DNA from: Pinus tabuliformis
Taxonomy: Eukaryota > Streptophyta > Pinopsida > Pinales > Pinaceae
DNA length: 64,000 nucleotides
Reading direction: 5' to 3'
Assembly: GCA_031772625.1 (NCBI GenBank)
Contig: CM062814.1
Location: 367,979,781-368,043,780, forward strand
Positions 22,911 to 32,649 of this stretch are shown here, piece after piece. Each line of letters starts with the position of its first letter. Position 1 is the stretch's first letter. The notes under the pieces are model-generated. The model was given only the letters and a program-made list of their open reading frames with translations, was not told where the DNA came from and did no database searches. Both the position numbers and the translations under genes were made by a program.

Positions 22911-23357
22911 TGTTATATACCTAGGGGGGATAATATGGGGTACCAAGTGAGGTACCCAAGGTAATAATGTAATAATGGGATGGGCCATAGTAATAAATAA
23001 GGTGGTTAACCCATGTCATGTAAGGGACCACAAGTAGTTAATAATAATGTAATGGGCCCATGGTATTAGTTGATGGTATGAGGGAACCATGGTAATGACC
23101 CATGGTATTGTATATATGAGGCCTATATAGAGGCTAGAGACCCCACATGGAAGAGAGTGAAGGATAGTGAAGGATTATTGTATGAACAGGCATATGGCTT
23201 GTGGAGTGTTCTCCTTCCTTAAGGAGTGAATGTATGGTGTTGCCCTACCTTAAGGGTTTGATCTATAAAGAATCATTTCATATTATTTTTGGGTTTATTT
23301 GCATTGTCTTATGTTTTTATATCAGATCTATAATATTCCCGGGTTAGATCTATAACA
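22911..23357 (+). mobile_element. Solo LTR with perfect CCAGG target duplication
   Basis: A 447-bp sequence running TGTTATATACCTAGG to GATCTATAACA is flanked on both sides by CCAGG (22906-22910 and 23358-23362). It has a TATA-like segment near 23110-23120 and no internal coding sequence. A solo LTR arises when the two LTRs of an element recombine and the inside is lost. It is inserted in the minus-strand element and so is younger than it. Strand is taken from the TATA-like box and is tentative. Confidence 0.8.
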
Positions 23358-23842
23358 CCAGGACTGGACATACCATACCAAAAATAGGCTTGGAAAAAGG
23401 CAGCTAAGTCTTAGAGGGATAGATATTCTCTGGTGCAGGTTAGAAACCTGACAAATACAAAAGGTAGACTGCATATAGAAAAATGGCAAGCGAAAATGCA
23501 CATCAATGAACCCAACACGTATACTGGATTTAATGAATGCAAATTACAGGAGAATGTCCATATGGGATTTTTGAGTACCGTACATATTATAAATATGATT
23601 GCACCTAAACTTCAAAATGCATGGAACTTCAATGGTCGAAGTGGGTGACTTGAACAGGAATGAACCAATGCTCCATGGGTTCAAACACATAATTCCGACA
23701 CACTTACCTCATCACCATCATATTCTGAGAGGTGTAGATAAATAATGCTACAAATGGATGGAAAGGAAAAGCACAAATATAACAGTGATTTGCATAGAGG
23801 CGGTAGGTGTACCAAAATACTCAAGGTTATTCAAGAAACCTT

Positions 23843-23856
23843 GAGCTCTGATACTA
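23843..23856 (-). other. Primer-binding site of the minus-strand element (tRNA-Met type)
   Basis: On the minus strand the LTR end TTTAACA is followed directly by TAGTATCAGAGCTC. This is close to the TGGTATCAGAGC sequence complementary to the 3' end of plant initiator tRNA-Met, the commonest primer site of plant LTR elements. Confidence 0.75.
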
Positions 23857-24040
23857 TGTTAAATTCACATGGAATGTAAACAACTTATGTGAAAGAAAAG
23901 CATTAGATTACATATATTATTGACATGATATACATTTATAATACATGGTGTCACCCTTGGATTCATATTCCAAGTGGTTTCTTCGATTCTGGTGGCTATT
24001 CACATTCCACACCAACCCATGGAGGATTAGGTGTCTAACA
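23857..24040 (-). repeat. 5' LTR of the minus-strand element
   Basis: 184 bp, running TGTTAGACACC to GTGAATTTAACA on the minus strand. It pairs with 19713-19840 and is bounded by the ATTGG duplication on its outer side. Confidence 0.85.
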
Positions 24041-24045
24041 ATTGG

Positions 24046-24618
24046 AATGGGAATATTTTATTCTCATAAGGATTTTCATTTTGGATATTGAGTTCAAGTT
24101 AGTTTTTATTAAATCAATTTTTATATGGAGAAGATTTTTTTCAAAATAAAATTGGAATGAGAATATTTGGAGAATGCTTAATTTCTAAAAATGTATTGTG
24201 TAAAACTATTTTATAAAGTTCTACTCTAACTTAAAGACGAAATGACCTTTTTCACGACATTTTTTCTACTTAATTTTCATCAAAATATGACATAGATTTT
24301 TAAAAAACTTGAGTTTAAATTGCTTAGTTTTCACAATTTGAGTGACCCAAGGATTGATTTTATAGGGTGCTAAGTCCATTTATGCATTCAAAAATATATT
24401 TTAAAGAACAAAAAAATCATGAAATTGTATTGCCAGATTTAAGTAAATTTAGGTGAAAAAGACTATTTCCTCTATAAGTTAGACTACACCTTTTATAAAT
24501 GATATAAAAGGATCAATTACAACATGTCTAGTTAAGAAAAAAAATTATTCATGTCACTACCATAACACTCAAGCTAAAAAAAATTGGCACACAAATTTAA
24601 ATAATATTTTATATTAAC
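24046..24618. other. AT-rich DNA left of the Athila block; contains a shared repeat
   Basis: No gene. The part at 24219-24505 aligns with 52745-53012, on the far side of the whole Athila-like complex. Shared blocks include GCATTCAAAAATATATTTTA versus ACATTCAAAAATGTACTTTA, and GTGAAAAAG followed by AAGTTAGACT. Divergence is substantial. Confidence 0.6.
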
Positions 24619-26661
24619 TGTAGAGCTTTGAAATTACACCTCTCCTACACACTTTCCTAGAACTTTTTCCACTCACCTGGACCTCCTAAGCTATCAAAAT
24701 CATTGCATATTAATTATAAAAGAGAATTTAACGTGGTTTTCTAACTAGGTTTTGTGTTTGCTGTTTGAACTAGATTTTTCTCATTAGTTGCGGAATCCAG
24801 TCACTTTCCTTAGCTGATTCAACTTTCCACAGCTGTTTTTGTTAAACTCTATGTTGCAGGTGTCACTAGGAAAAGCAAGCCACATGAGCAAGTTAGAAAT
24901 GCTTGGACATGGATCAGGTCCTATTGGTTTAGCCGAATTCATCAAGGGAAGCTGTGGTCAATGGTGGTCAAACGATGGTCCTACGTAAGAGTCCTACGGT
25001 AGCCAGACTCTGTTTTCCAACACGTGAAGGATTCTAAAAGATGCGTGGCCATTCCTAACTCTCTGGGGTATGTTTCCACTTGTAGACTGACCCATGATGA
25101 GAATCTAACAGCCATAGTTGATAGATTTAATATTTTCGACAACCAGTACGCTACATCCATGGACACTGTCTTTTACGTGTCCCCTGTTCACGCAGTCCTA
25201 CAAGAAAATAGTTATGTAAACAATTATGTAAAATTTGTTATAAATAACGCGTTTGTATAACGCATAGGCTTAGTCTTTGTGAATGTAGTTTTTGCTGTTC
25301 AAGCCCACTATGCCGTGACACTAGTTTTATTGTTGTAACCGTGTTATGAAATATATGAGAAGACTCTATTTCTACATGATTGCGTGAACATAATCTTGGA
25401 TTAATAGCCTATTGATCGAGGCTATGCAGAGGGCCCCTGTACGCTGAGGTTTTGTTTCTCTTGTTGCTGTAAAGTTTCCTACATTGTTTTCTTATTTCCA
25501 TCTGCATATATTCCACCTGTGTATATTTCAATTCTTATGCTATTAAGATTCCACCTCTGTTCATGATTTTACAACTTTGCATAACACTGATCAGTGCATG
25601 CATGTTTTAGGATAGAGTAGGTAGCCTGGGCATCTGCATATAATTTTCACAATGACTAATGACATGGGATTAATTCTCTACTGACTTTGCTTTTCCTAGT
25701 TTTTAATTCCAGTTCTGTTTTGTTGATTTTAGTTTTGTTTCCTTGCTTTATTAGTTAGCTTAGATATCAAATTGCTCATATCATTGTCGGTTAGCTCTGA
25801 AAGCCATAGCTGGACTACTAGCGAGGGATCGAATTATGAATGTATAATTTGATTTTAGTTTTACTTTTCTACAATTAGATATCAAATTTCTCATGACATT
25901 GATGATTACCTCCGAAAGCCATAGATGGATTACTGGTGAGGGATCGAATTATGAATATGTAATTTGATTTTAGTTTTACTTTTCTGCAATTAGATATCAG
26001 ATTGCTCATGACATTGATGATTACCTCAGAAAGCCATAACTAGAATACTGGCGAGGGATCGAATTATGAATGTGTAATTTGATTTTATTTTTACTTTTTT
26101 GCAATTAGATATCAGATTTCTCATGACATTGATGACTACCTCCAAAAGCCATAGCTGGACTATTGGCAAGGGATCAAATTATGAATGTGTAATTTGATTT
26201 TTTTTTTTACTTTCCTTGCAATTTTTAATTTCTTTGAGTGCAGTAGCTTAAATCATTTTTCTGTATTTAGACAGCAGTAGAGATGATAGTTTTATGAACA
26301 TTAATTCATTATTTACTTGTTTTAAATAGCAGCACATTTTCCTTCTTGTTCATGTACCACTTTCATCACTAGTATGTTATAAGACCTTCTGAAGTGTTAA
26401 TTTTTGGGAACCATTATAGAGGACACAATCGGCTTAAAATCTATAACCATACTTGCCTTCTAGAGACTCAGAAATAGGAATTCCATTCACATTAGGAGAT
26501 AAACGAAAATAAAAACCCCCAAAACAAAATAAAAACTGAAAAACTACAAAAACATAAGAAAGAGGGTATCTTGCACATATAGTGCGCCACACTTCATCAG
26601 TTTACGACTCCCGGATTGATAATTAATGTAGAAATTTAGGACACACTAAATTGACCAAACA
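24619..26661 (+). repeat. 5' LTR, Athila-like family (copy A)
   Basis: It begins TGTAGAGCTTTGAAATTACA and ends AATTGACCAAACA just before the primer site. It carries a region with weak coding potential (about 24850-25130), a tandem array of four units of about 115 bp (25731-26201), and a tail shared by all copies (TTCATCAGTTTACGAC and GATTGATAATTAATGT). It is one of five copies of this LTR in the window. Confidence 0.9.
25731..26201 (+). repeat. 115-bp tandem array in LTR copy A (4 units)
   Basis: Units start near 25731, 25857, 25972 and 26087. Each contains an AATTAGATATCAGATTGCTC-like block, GAAAGCCATAGCTGGACTA, then GCGAGGGATCGAATTATGAA and TGTAATTTGATTTTAG. The first unit is slightly longer and most diverged. 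The same array occurs in the other LTR copies with different unit numbers. Confidence 0.9.
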
Positions 26662-26664
26662 TTT

Positions 26665-26681
26665 TGGTGTCGTTGCCAGGG
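26665..26681 (+). other. Primer-binding site, tRNA-Asp type (copy A)
   Basis: TGGTGTCGTTGCCAGGG lies three bases after the LTR end. It is close to TGGCGCCGTTGCCGGGG, the complement of the 3' end of plant tRNA-Asp(GTC), and is the usual primer site of Athila elements. Confidence 0.85.
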
Positions 26682-26717
26682 AAGTGTAACTAGGTAGCCA
26701 ATCTCTTCAAAAAATAA

Positions 26718-26743
26718 GGGGGGGGGGGGGGGGGGGGGGGGGG
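26718..26743 (+). repeat. Uninterrupted G26 tract in the element leader
   Basis: Twenty-six consecutive G residues sit about 35 bp after the primer site. The paralogous leader at 49638-49645 has only a short G run, so the tract has expanded in this copy, or the assembly is uncertain here. Confidence 0.9.
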
Positions 26744-27937
26744 ATAACTTTTTGAACTATGCTCTCCTCTTGCACCTAGTGTGATCTGGAGGATCAGAAA
26801 AGAGAGTTGTTAGTTTAATAATTTCTTGATTATGCTCTCCTCTTGCACCTAGTGTGACCTGGAAGATCAGAAAGAGAATTATTAGCCCGACTTTGAAAAA
26901 ATAAAAAAAATTAAAAAAATGACATGCATAGAGCAAGAGATTCTAGGGGAAGGTTTATAGCTAGGGCCAAAAGTTCGATTTTTACAACTGTAGATACTTC
27001 AAGGCATAGACAAGATACATCTCCATCATCTCCAACTCACACTCACAGCCTTAGGATTCCTGGAATTTAAGGGGTAGCAGCTGAATTAAGAGACTCTCTC
27101 ACACTATCCATCAAAGCTAACCTAGGGAAAGAACCTTTCTTCACTTCTATAGGGGAACATATTGTAATCAAAGAAGTAGAATCACCTGAAGAAGAAGAGG
27201 GAGAAATTCCTCCTCGATCACCATTAATAGAAGAACCAGAGGAATCTGAGAACTCTGAGGAAACTATCATGGCAGAGGAAGTAGTAAACAGATTTGGAGG
27301 AGGAGGTAGAGGTAGAGGTAGAGGAGGAGGAAACAACGGAGGAGTTAGAGGTAACAATAGGGGAAATAGGGATGGAGATAACTCATTTGGATTTCCTATA
27401 GCCGATGAGGAGACCCATACAACAATGAAAAATATTTCACCATCTGTCCTCCCAAACTTTTATGGGTTGCGAAGTGAGAATCCTAAAACATTTCTATTTG
27501 AGTTTGAAGTCTTGTGCTGAACCTATGACTATATGGAAGACTCTCAAAAACTCAAATTTTTTCCTTCAACATTGAAAGGAGTAGCTTTGAAATGGTTCAT
27601 GGGATTAGTCACTCAATCTATTAGAACTTGGAATGATATGAAACAAACATTTTTGGATAGATACTTGGATTATTGTACGCCCACCAATCATAAGGATGAG
27701 GTATTCAAGATGATGCAAAAAGAAGATGAAAACTTGGAGGATTTACTTGAAAGATTTCAATACAACTTAAAGAGAGAAAAAATGAGTAATTTAGATGAGG
27801 AAACCTTGAAAGCCCTTCTATTGAAAGCCATTAGAGATGAATGGATAGATATTTTAAACATGATGGGGAAGGGAGATATTTCTCAACTTCCACTCCATGA
27901 CATAGCAGAACTATGTGTCCATCTCTTAAGGGGAAAA

Positions 27938-28270
27938 CGTTAGGCCCCTATACTACTAGTGTAACCCCTTATTGTTATTAGTACAACCCACTTGTTAGAT
28001 TGATGTACCCATGTAGTGCCCATATTGCTACTAATGTGCCCCATAGAAGCCCACTATTGTTATTATTGTGCCCTTCCATTATTATTGTTATGTTGGCTCT
28101 GATTGTGTTATGACCCCTTAGACTCCTATATATAGAAAGGAGGTCTTTTCATTTGTATCATCCAAGAATTGTTCATTTATGTAATGTAAAGGAGGTTGCC
28201 CCCTCGAAGAGGCTGAATTCTAAGGCATTGATCTATCTTTTCTATCTTTTCTTGAGCTGGTTTCATAACA
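27938..28270 (+). repeat. 5' LTR of the nested chromovirus derivative
   Basis: 333 bp, ending GGTTTCATAACA right before the tRNA-Met primer site. It contains a TATA-like CCTATATATAGAAAGG (about 28122-28137), consistent with a promoter. It is about 96% identical to 30364-30696. Confidence 0.9.
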
Positions 28271-28854
28271 TTTGGTATCAGAGGTTTGGATTCTAGGGTT
28301 TCGTTGCTCCAAATAGGTCATCGTGGCATTTTCGCTATAACTTTTTTCTGTGACGTTTCAGAAGTCGCAAAAAAAACCCATTTGAGAAGAAATCACTCTG
28401 AACCGGGGGTCCAAATTTTAGAACTTTTCGTGCAATATGTTCGGAGATATGATCTAAGGAAGTTGGTCTTTTTGCAGACTCGTGAATTACATTCAAAACA
28501 GGTGACCTGGGGAAAATTTTCATAACTTTCTCTCTGAGGATCGGATTGAAATTTCATAAGAAGGTACAGAAAGAGGACGGACTATAGTTTCTTTTGCATC
28601 TTTTTTAGAGCCGAAGGTCGAAAAATTGACACGTGGCACTTCATACAAGTTAGCTCTTCTGGAAAGGTCTATAATTAGGTCATCTTGGGAGATTGTGCAT
28701 AACTCTTTTTTGGAGAATCCAATTTGTATCAGACTAGTGGCATTGGAAAGAGGACATAGAGGGCTACTATAGGTAGAAATTTTAGAACTTAAATATCTCC
28801 AAGTACAGAGTTACAGTCGTTTCAAGATCTAGGTCCTAAAATCAATAAAAAGCA

Positions 28855-29048
28855 AGATGAGGAAGTTTGATGGCAAGGATACGGTAAATTGGATACTTCA
28901 GATGGAGCAATATTTTGATCTACATGGTGTACCAATGTTACAAGAGGTATGTATTGCATCTTCATATCTAGAACCGGATCAATTTTTATGGTATAAAGGG
29001 CTTTGTTCTCGTAAACAACTTGTTACGTAGTCAATTCTCACGGAGGAA
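28855..29048 (+). pseudogene. gag: Gag N-terminal part of the nested chromovirus derivative
   Basis: The translated block MRKFDGKDTVNWILQMEQYF followed by LEPDQFLWYKGLC is the familiar start of plant chromovirus gag (KFDGKD-x-x-x-WI-x-x-ME-x-YF). It lies in the same element just ahead of the long open frame. Confidence 0.7.
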
Positions 29049-30308
29049 ATGATAGCACATTATGAGGATACAAAGAGCAACACCTTCTTTAGAGCAACAC
29101 CACAACAATTGGAAAGAGTAAAAGGGCTTTTTGACATATTTGAAAGTAAAATTATGGCAACAAGGGAATCTACCACTCACAACTTTAAAGATGGACGTGT
29201 TGTTTCTCCTAGCCTTCCACAACCTACAAGGGTTACACCACAACAATTGGAAGAAAAAAGAGAAAAAGGGCTTTGTTACAATTGTGATAGAAATTGCACT
29301 AAACGTCATAAGTGTGCTGAGAAGAAATTATTTTACATAGAGTATGAAGAGGAGGAAGAAAAGGATCAAGAAACATCAAAAGAAGAGGATATATGCCAGG
29401 ACCCGACCCTAGAGAAAGAAGAAATGAATCAGAACATATCTTGTAAACTATTGGCAAGAATGACCACTCCTCATGCTTTCAAGATAGAAGGACATATCAA
29501 GAAGAAAAAGGTGCAAGAAGTGAAAGATCACATCAAGAACGAAGAAATGAATCCAACCATATCTTGTAATTCACTCGTCGAAATTACCACTCATCAAACT
29601 ATCAAGATAGAAGGACATATCAAGAAGAAAAATGTTCAAGAAGTGAAAGATCACGTCGAGCATCAAGAAATGAATCCGACCATATCTTGTAAAGGATTGG
29701 AAGAAATTACCACTCCACAAACTCTAAAGATAGAAGGACATATCAAGAAGAAAAAGGTTCAAGCAGTGAAAGATCACATCGAGCATCAACAACAAGTTCT
29801 CCAACTTTCAAAGGATAATGCCACTTCGGTGCAAAATCAAATGAAACAACTGGTAGATCAACATCATAGTGAAAAATGTTTTGATGTAGGCGATTGGGTA
29901 TTTTTACTGCTACATCTAAAGCAAGCTCTTTATGACAAGGAAATGTTGGCAATACTACATGCACTTAAAAAATGGCGACCTTATCGAATGGGAAGACTCT
30001 TCAAGGATGAGGATGTGGAAGCATTGTTTTGTGCTATTTCTATTATCCAACCAGATTGGATAAACAAAGCAAGGAATGAATGGAAGAAGGATAAAGAAGT
30101 ATGGCCACTTATTCAAAAGTTGCAAGAGATCCCAATTCAAACAATATTGCCAGATATGGAAAAGGAAGGAAAAATCATATTGGAGCCTGGAGCAGTCATA
30201 GAAACAAGAACCCAACAGCTACGAAATCGATTAATTTCAGAGTATCTCATCAAGTGGAAGAACTTACCCACTGAAGATTCCACATGGGAGGACAAGAAGT
30301 TTATATAG
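29049..30308 (+). CDS. 419-codon open frame in the nested element: gag tail, 41-residue repeats, chromodomain-like end
   Basis: A long open frame starts MIAHYEDTKSN. Residues about 60-95 are the gag tail with a knuckle-like CYNCDRNCTKRHKC. Residues about 125-247 are three repeats of 41 residues (consensus EMNPTISC, EITT, KIEGHIKKK, QEVKDHI). Then come short blocks recalling RNase H and the RNase H-integrase linker (YDKEMLAILHALKKWRPY; DEDVEALFCAISIIQPDWI). The end, LISEYLIKWKNLPTEDSTWE, resembles a chromovirus chromodomain. So the frame reads through relics of several pol domains in a shortened order. Whether it is translated is unknown. It belongs to a non-autonomous retroelement and is reported as found. 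Confidence 0.6.
   Translation: MIAHYEDTKSNTFFRATPQQLERVKGLFDIFESKIMATRESTTHNFKDGRVVSPSLPQPTRVTPQQLEEKREKGLCYNCDRNCTKRHKCAEKKLFYIEYEEEEEKDQETSKEEDICQDPTLEKEEMNQNISCKLLARMTTPHAFKIEGHIKKKKVQEVKDHIKNEEMNPTISCNSLVEITTHQTIKIEGHIKKKNVQEVKDHVEHQEMNPTISCKGLEEITTPQTLKIEGHIKKKKVQAVKDHIEHQQQVLQLSKDNATSVQNQMKQLVDQHHSEKCFDVGDWVFLLLHLKQALYDKEMLAILHALKKWRPYRMGRLFKDEDVEALFCAISIIQPDWINKARNEWKKDKEVWPLIQKLQEIPIQTILPDMEKEGKIILEPGAVIETRTQQLRNRLISEYLIKWKNLPTEDSTWEDKKFI
29421..29789 (+). repeat. Three tandem 123-bp units within the open frame
   Basis: Units start at 29421, 29544 and 29667 with GAAATGAATC and end with GTGAAAGATCAC plus about nine bases. The unit length is a multiple of three, so the frame is kept and each unit encodes 41 residues. 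The units differ at several positions each. Confidence 0.9.
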
Positions 30309-30363
30309 AAGCATCAAGAACTACTCAAGCATTGAGGACAACGCTTTTTGAAGGAGAGGGGCA

Positions 30364-30696
30364 TGTTAGACCCCTATACTACTAGTGTAACCCCTTATTG
30401 TTATTAGTACAACCCACTTGTTATATTGATGTACCAATGTAGTGCCCATATTGTTACTAATGTGCCCCATAGAAGCCCACTATTGTTATTATTGTGCCCT
30501 TACATTATTATTGTTATGTCGGCTCTGATTATGTTATGACCCCTTAGACTCCTATATATAGAAAGGAGGTCTTTTCATTTGTATCATCCAAGAATTGTTC
30601 ATTTGTGTAATGTAAAGGAGGTATCCCCCTCAAAGAGGCTGAATTCTAAGGCGTTGATCTATCTTTTCTATCTTTTCTTGAGCTGGTTTCATAACA
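30364..30696 (+). repeat. 3' LTR of the nested chromovirus derivative
   Basis: 333 bp, starting TGTTAGACCCC after a purine-rich GAAGGAGAGGGGCA and ending GGTTTCATAACA before the GAAAA duplication. Confidence 0.9.
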
Positions 30697-31100
30697 GAAA
30701 ATCTAAAATTGGAAAATGGCCTAGAGATCCTTCCCTTATTAGAGCAAACAAATCTGCAAATGGATCAGTAAGTAGGGTAGAGATTGGCAATATGATTGAT
30801 GAATTTAAAATTGATATTCTAAGGAGCCTTAGTGAACAACTAGACACCCTTAAAATACAAAACAAGCGGAAAGCAGAAGTCGAAGCCTTAGCCATCTTTT
30901 GTCTAAAATGTAGAAATAAACATGCTTTAAGGGAATGTCCCTTGGATGCAAAAGTTGTAGAGACAAGTGTGATTTGCTCAAGCCATGAGACCAAGGGTTG
31001 TCCTTCAATTCCTAGGCTCAAATTTGTCTTTCAGGAAGATCCAAATTTAGTAGAATCCCTTTGTTTCGTTTCAAGAAGACCATGGCAGGGGCCACAAAAT

Positions 31101-32460
31101 TAAGTATTTGACAATCCTATGAATTTTCAGCTCCCACCAAATTGGAATTCTTGGCAACAACCTTGGCCCCAATCTCAAAATCCATACAAATCATGGGCAC
31201 AAGGGATGTAAAATCCTTATGGGACATTTGCTCAATTTTATCAATATCCTCCATCTTTTCAAAATCAACAAAATTGACAAATTCCAAATCAAAACCCACA
31301 ACTTTCATTACTATTTCCGCAACAACAACCTTCTCAACAAAATACAAATTCTCAACTCTTGCTTCCATTTCAACAAAAGACGAATCAACTACCAACCCAG
31401 CCATTGCCAAATCCCAATAAAAAAAATCCTCAGAATGCGTACATGGTTGAAGGACAACAATTTCCTACCTATATGATTGTTCCTCTCAATGATGTGAAAC
31501 TCAGGTCTGGTAGAGTTTTAGAAAAACCTTCTATAGAGATTCAAGAGCAAGATACCTCTGAGGAGGAATCTCTTAAAGCCAATAAAGGTTTTGAAGTAAC
31601 ATCTCTTCAAAACCCAACCATTCAAAAAGAAAAAGAAAAATAGTCAACCCCCATAACTCCTGTACTTGAGAAACCTACATCTTCATCCATACCTCCTTTC
31701 CCTGAAAGATTACAAGTTGACAAAGGAGTGGAAAAACAAATCTTGTTGCCTGACTATGATTTTCTAGATGAATTAAAGAATGTTTGTATCAAGATTCCCT
31801 TGCTACAAGCCATTAGAGAGATTCATATTCTAGCAAAAAAGATAAAGGAGTTTAGACTCAAAAGACCAGGAAGGAAACCAGGAGATACAAGAAGAATCCA
31901 CCTCGTAGCAAAAATTTCATATATCATGGTGGGAAAAATTACCATGCAGAAATATGTAGATCCAGGTAGTCCAATTATCAAGACACACATAAATGGGATA
32001 GAAATTCCAAATACTTTGATCGACTTAGGGGTTGCTATCAACATTATGAGTAGACAGACTATGGAACAGCTAAAACTTCCTAATCTTCTTTTTACACCTA
32101 CTTTACCGCAACTTGCAAATAGATCAATAATCAAACCAGATGGAGTATTAGAAGATATTTTAGTCTCCTTAGATTCTTGGGAATATCCAATAGATTTCAT
32201 AATTTTGACTCCCCAGAGTAATTTAGGAGGGCACCCACTCATCTTAGGAAGACCTTGGCTAGCCACAACTGATGCTTTCATTAGTTGTAGATCTGGGGAT
32301 ATGTAAATTTCTGATGGTAGTTTGACAATGAAATTCAATTTGTATCCTCTAGAAAAAGCAATTACAGAAGTAGGAGACAATGAATGGGTCGATGATGAGG
32401 ACACTATACAACCTGTCTTTACCATTTCTTAAATCAGTGAAGATAGTCAATTTCTGAACA
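31101..32460 (+). pseudogene. pol: Gag C-terminal linker and protease region
   Basis: A Gln/Asn/Pro-rich linker (about 31120-31450) leads to the conserved QQFPTYMIVPLNDVKLRSGR block and then to a retropepsin-like domain (about 31960-32310). That domain has HINGIEIPNTLIDLG, SRQTMEQLKLPNLL and HPLILGRPWL. The protease would cut the polyprotein. Homologous sequence lies at 51240-52320. Broken in a few places. Confidence 0.8.
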
Positions 32461-32649
32461 CATTAGAAAATTTTGAAACATCTTCAGAATATGACCACAC
32501 ACAATTTCAGTTAGATTCTGACATTGAGTATTTATCATCAAGACAAATGTCTCTTTACTCTATGGAAGAGTTTTGGAGTACTACCATTGAGATTTTTCCA
32601 GGTAAAACATTGAATATCAACAAAAACTTGGAAAAATCACAATAGGGAG

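Larger units (their letters stand above)
19713..24040 (-). mobile_element. Non-autonomous LTR retrotransposon with short LTRs and zinc-knuckle ORF
   Basis: On the minus strand the order is 5' LTR (24040-23857), primer site TAGTATCAGAGC (tRNA-Met type), internal region, polypurine tract AGTGGGGGAA and 3' LTR (19840-19713). Five-bp direct repeats ATTGG flank it exactly (19708-19712 and 24041-24045), proving one insertion event. No reverse transcriptase, integrase or protease is recognisable, so it would have relied on partner enzymes. The internal part holds a broken gag-like or zinc-knuckle coding region, several tandem duplications and a nested solo LTR. LTR divergence is roughly 10% or more by eye, with one length difference of about 55 bp, so it is old. 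Confidence 0.85.
27938..30696 (+). mobile_element. Nested compact chromovirus derivative (2.76 kb) with GAAAA duplications
   Basis: Two 333-bp LTRs (27938-28270 and 30364-30696) flank a tRNA-Met primer site (TGGTATCAGAGG, 28273-28284), a gag-derived part, a long open frame and a purine-rich tract (about 30346-30363). GAAAA is duplicated at 27933-27937 and 30697-30701. The uninterrupted paralog near 50830-50845 shows the empty site. I count about 13 differences between the LTRs (about 4%). Assuming 1-2 substitutions per billion years per site per lineage, that means roughly 10-20 million years. Most of pol is absent, so it is non-autonomous. Confidence 0.9.
26923..31100 (+). pseudogene. gag: Gag region of the Athila-like element, split by a nested element
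   Basis: The gag begins with a basic MHRARDSRGRFIAR N-terminus. An acidic Glu/Pro segment and an RGG-type box (GGGGRGRGRGGGNNGG, about 27292-27340) follow. The capsid-like core (FPSTLKGVALKWFMGLVTQS, QTFLDRYLDYC, about 27440-27930) is followed, after the nested insertion, by a C-terminal part with cysteine-histidine knuckles (CLKCRNKHALREC near 30900). Gag packages the element RNA. The 50-kb copy (49826-51230) has the same order without the insertion, which confirms the layout. Broken in a few places. Confidence 0.8.
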
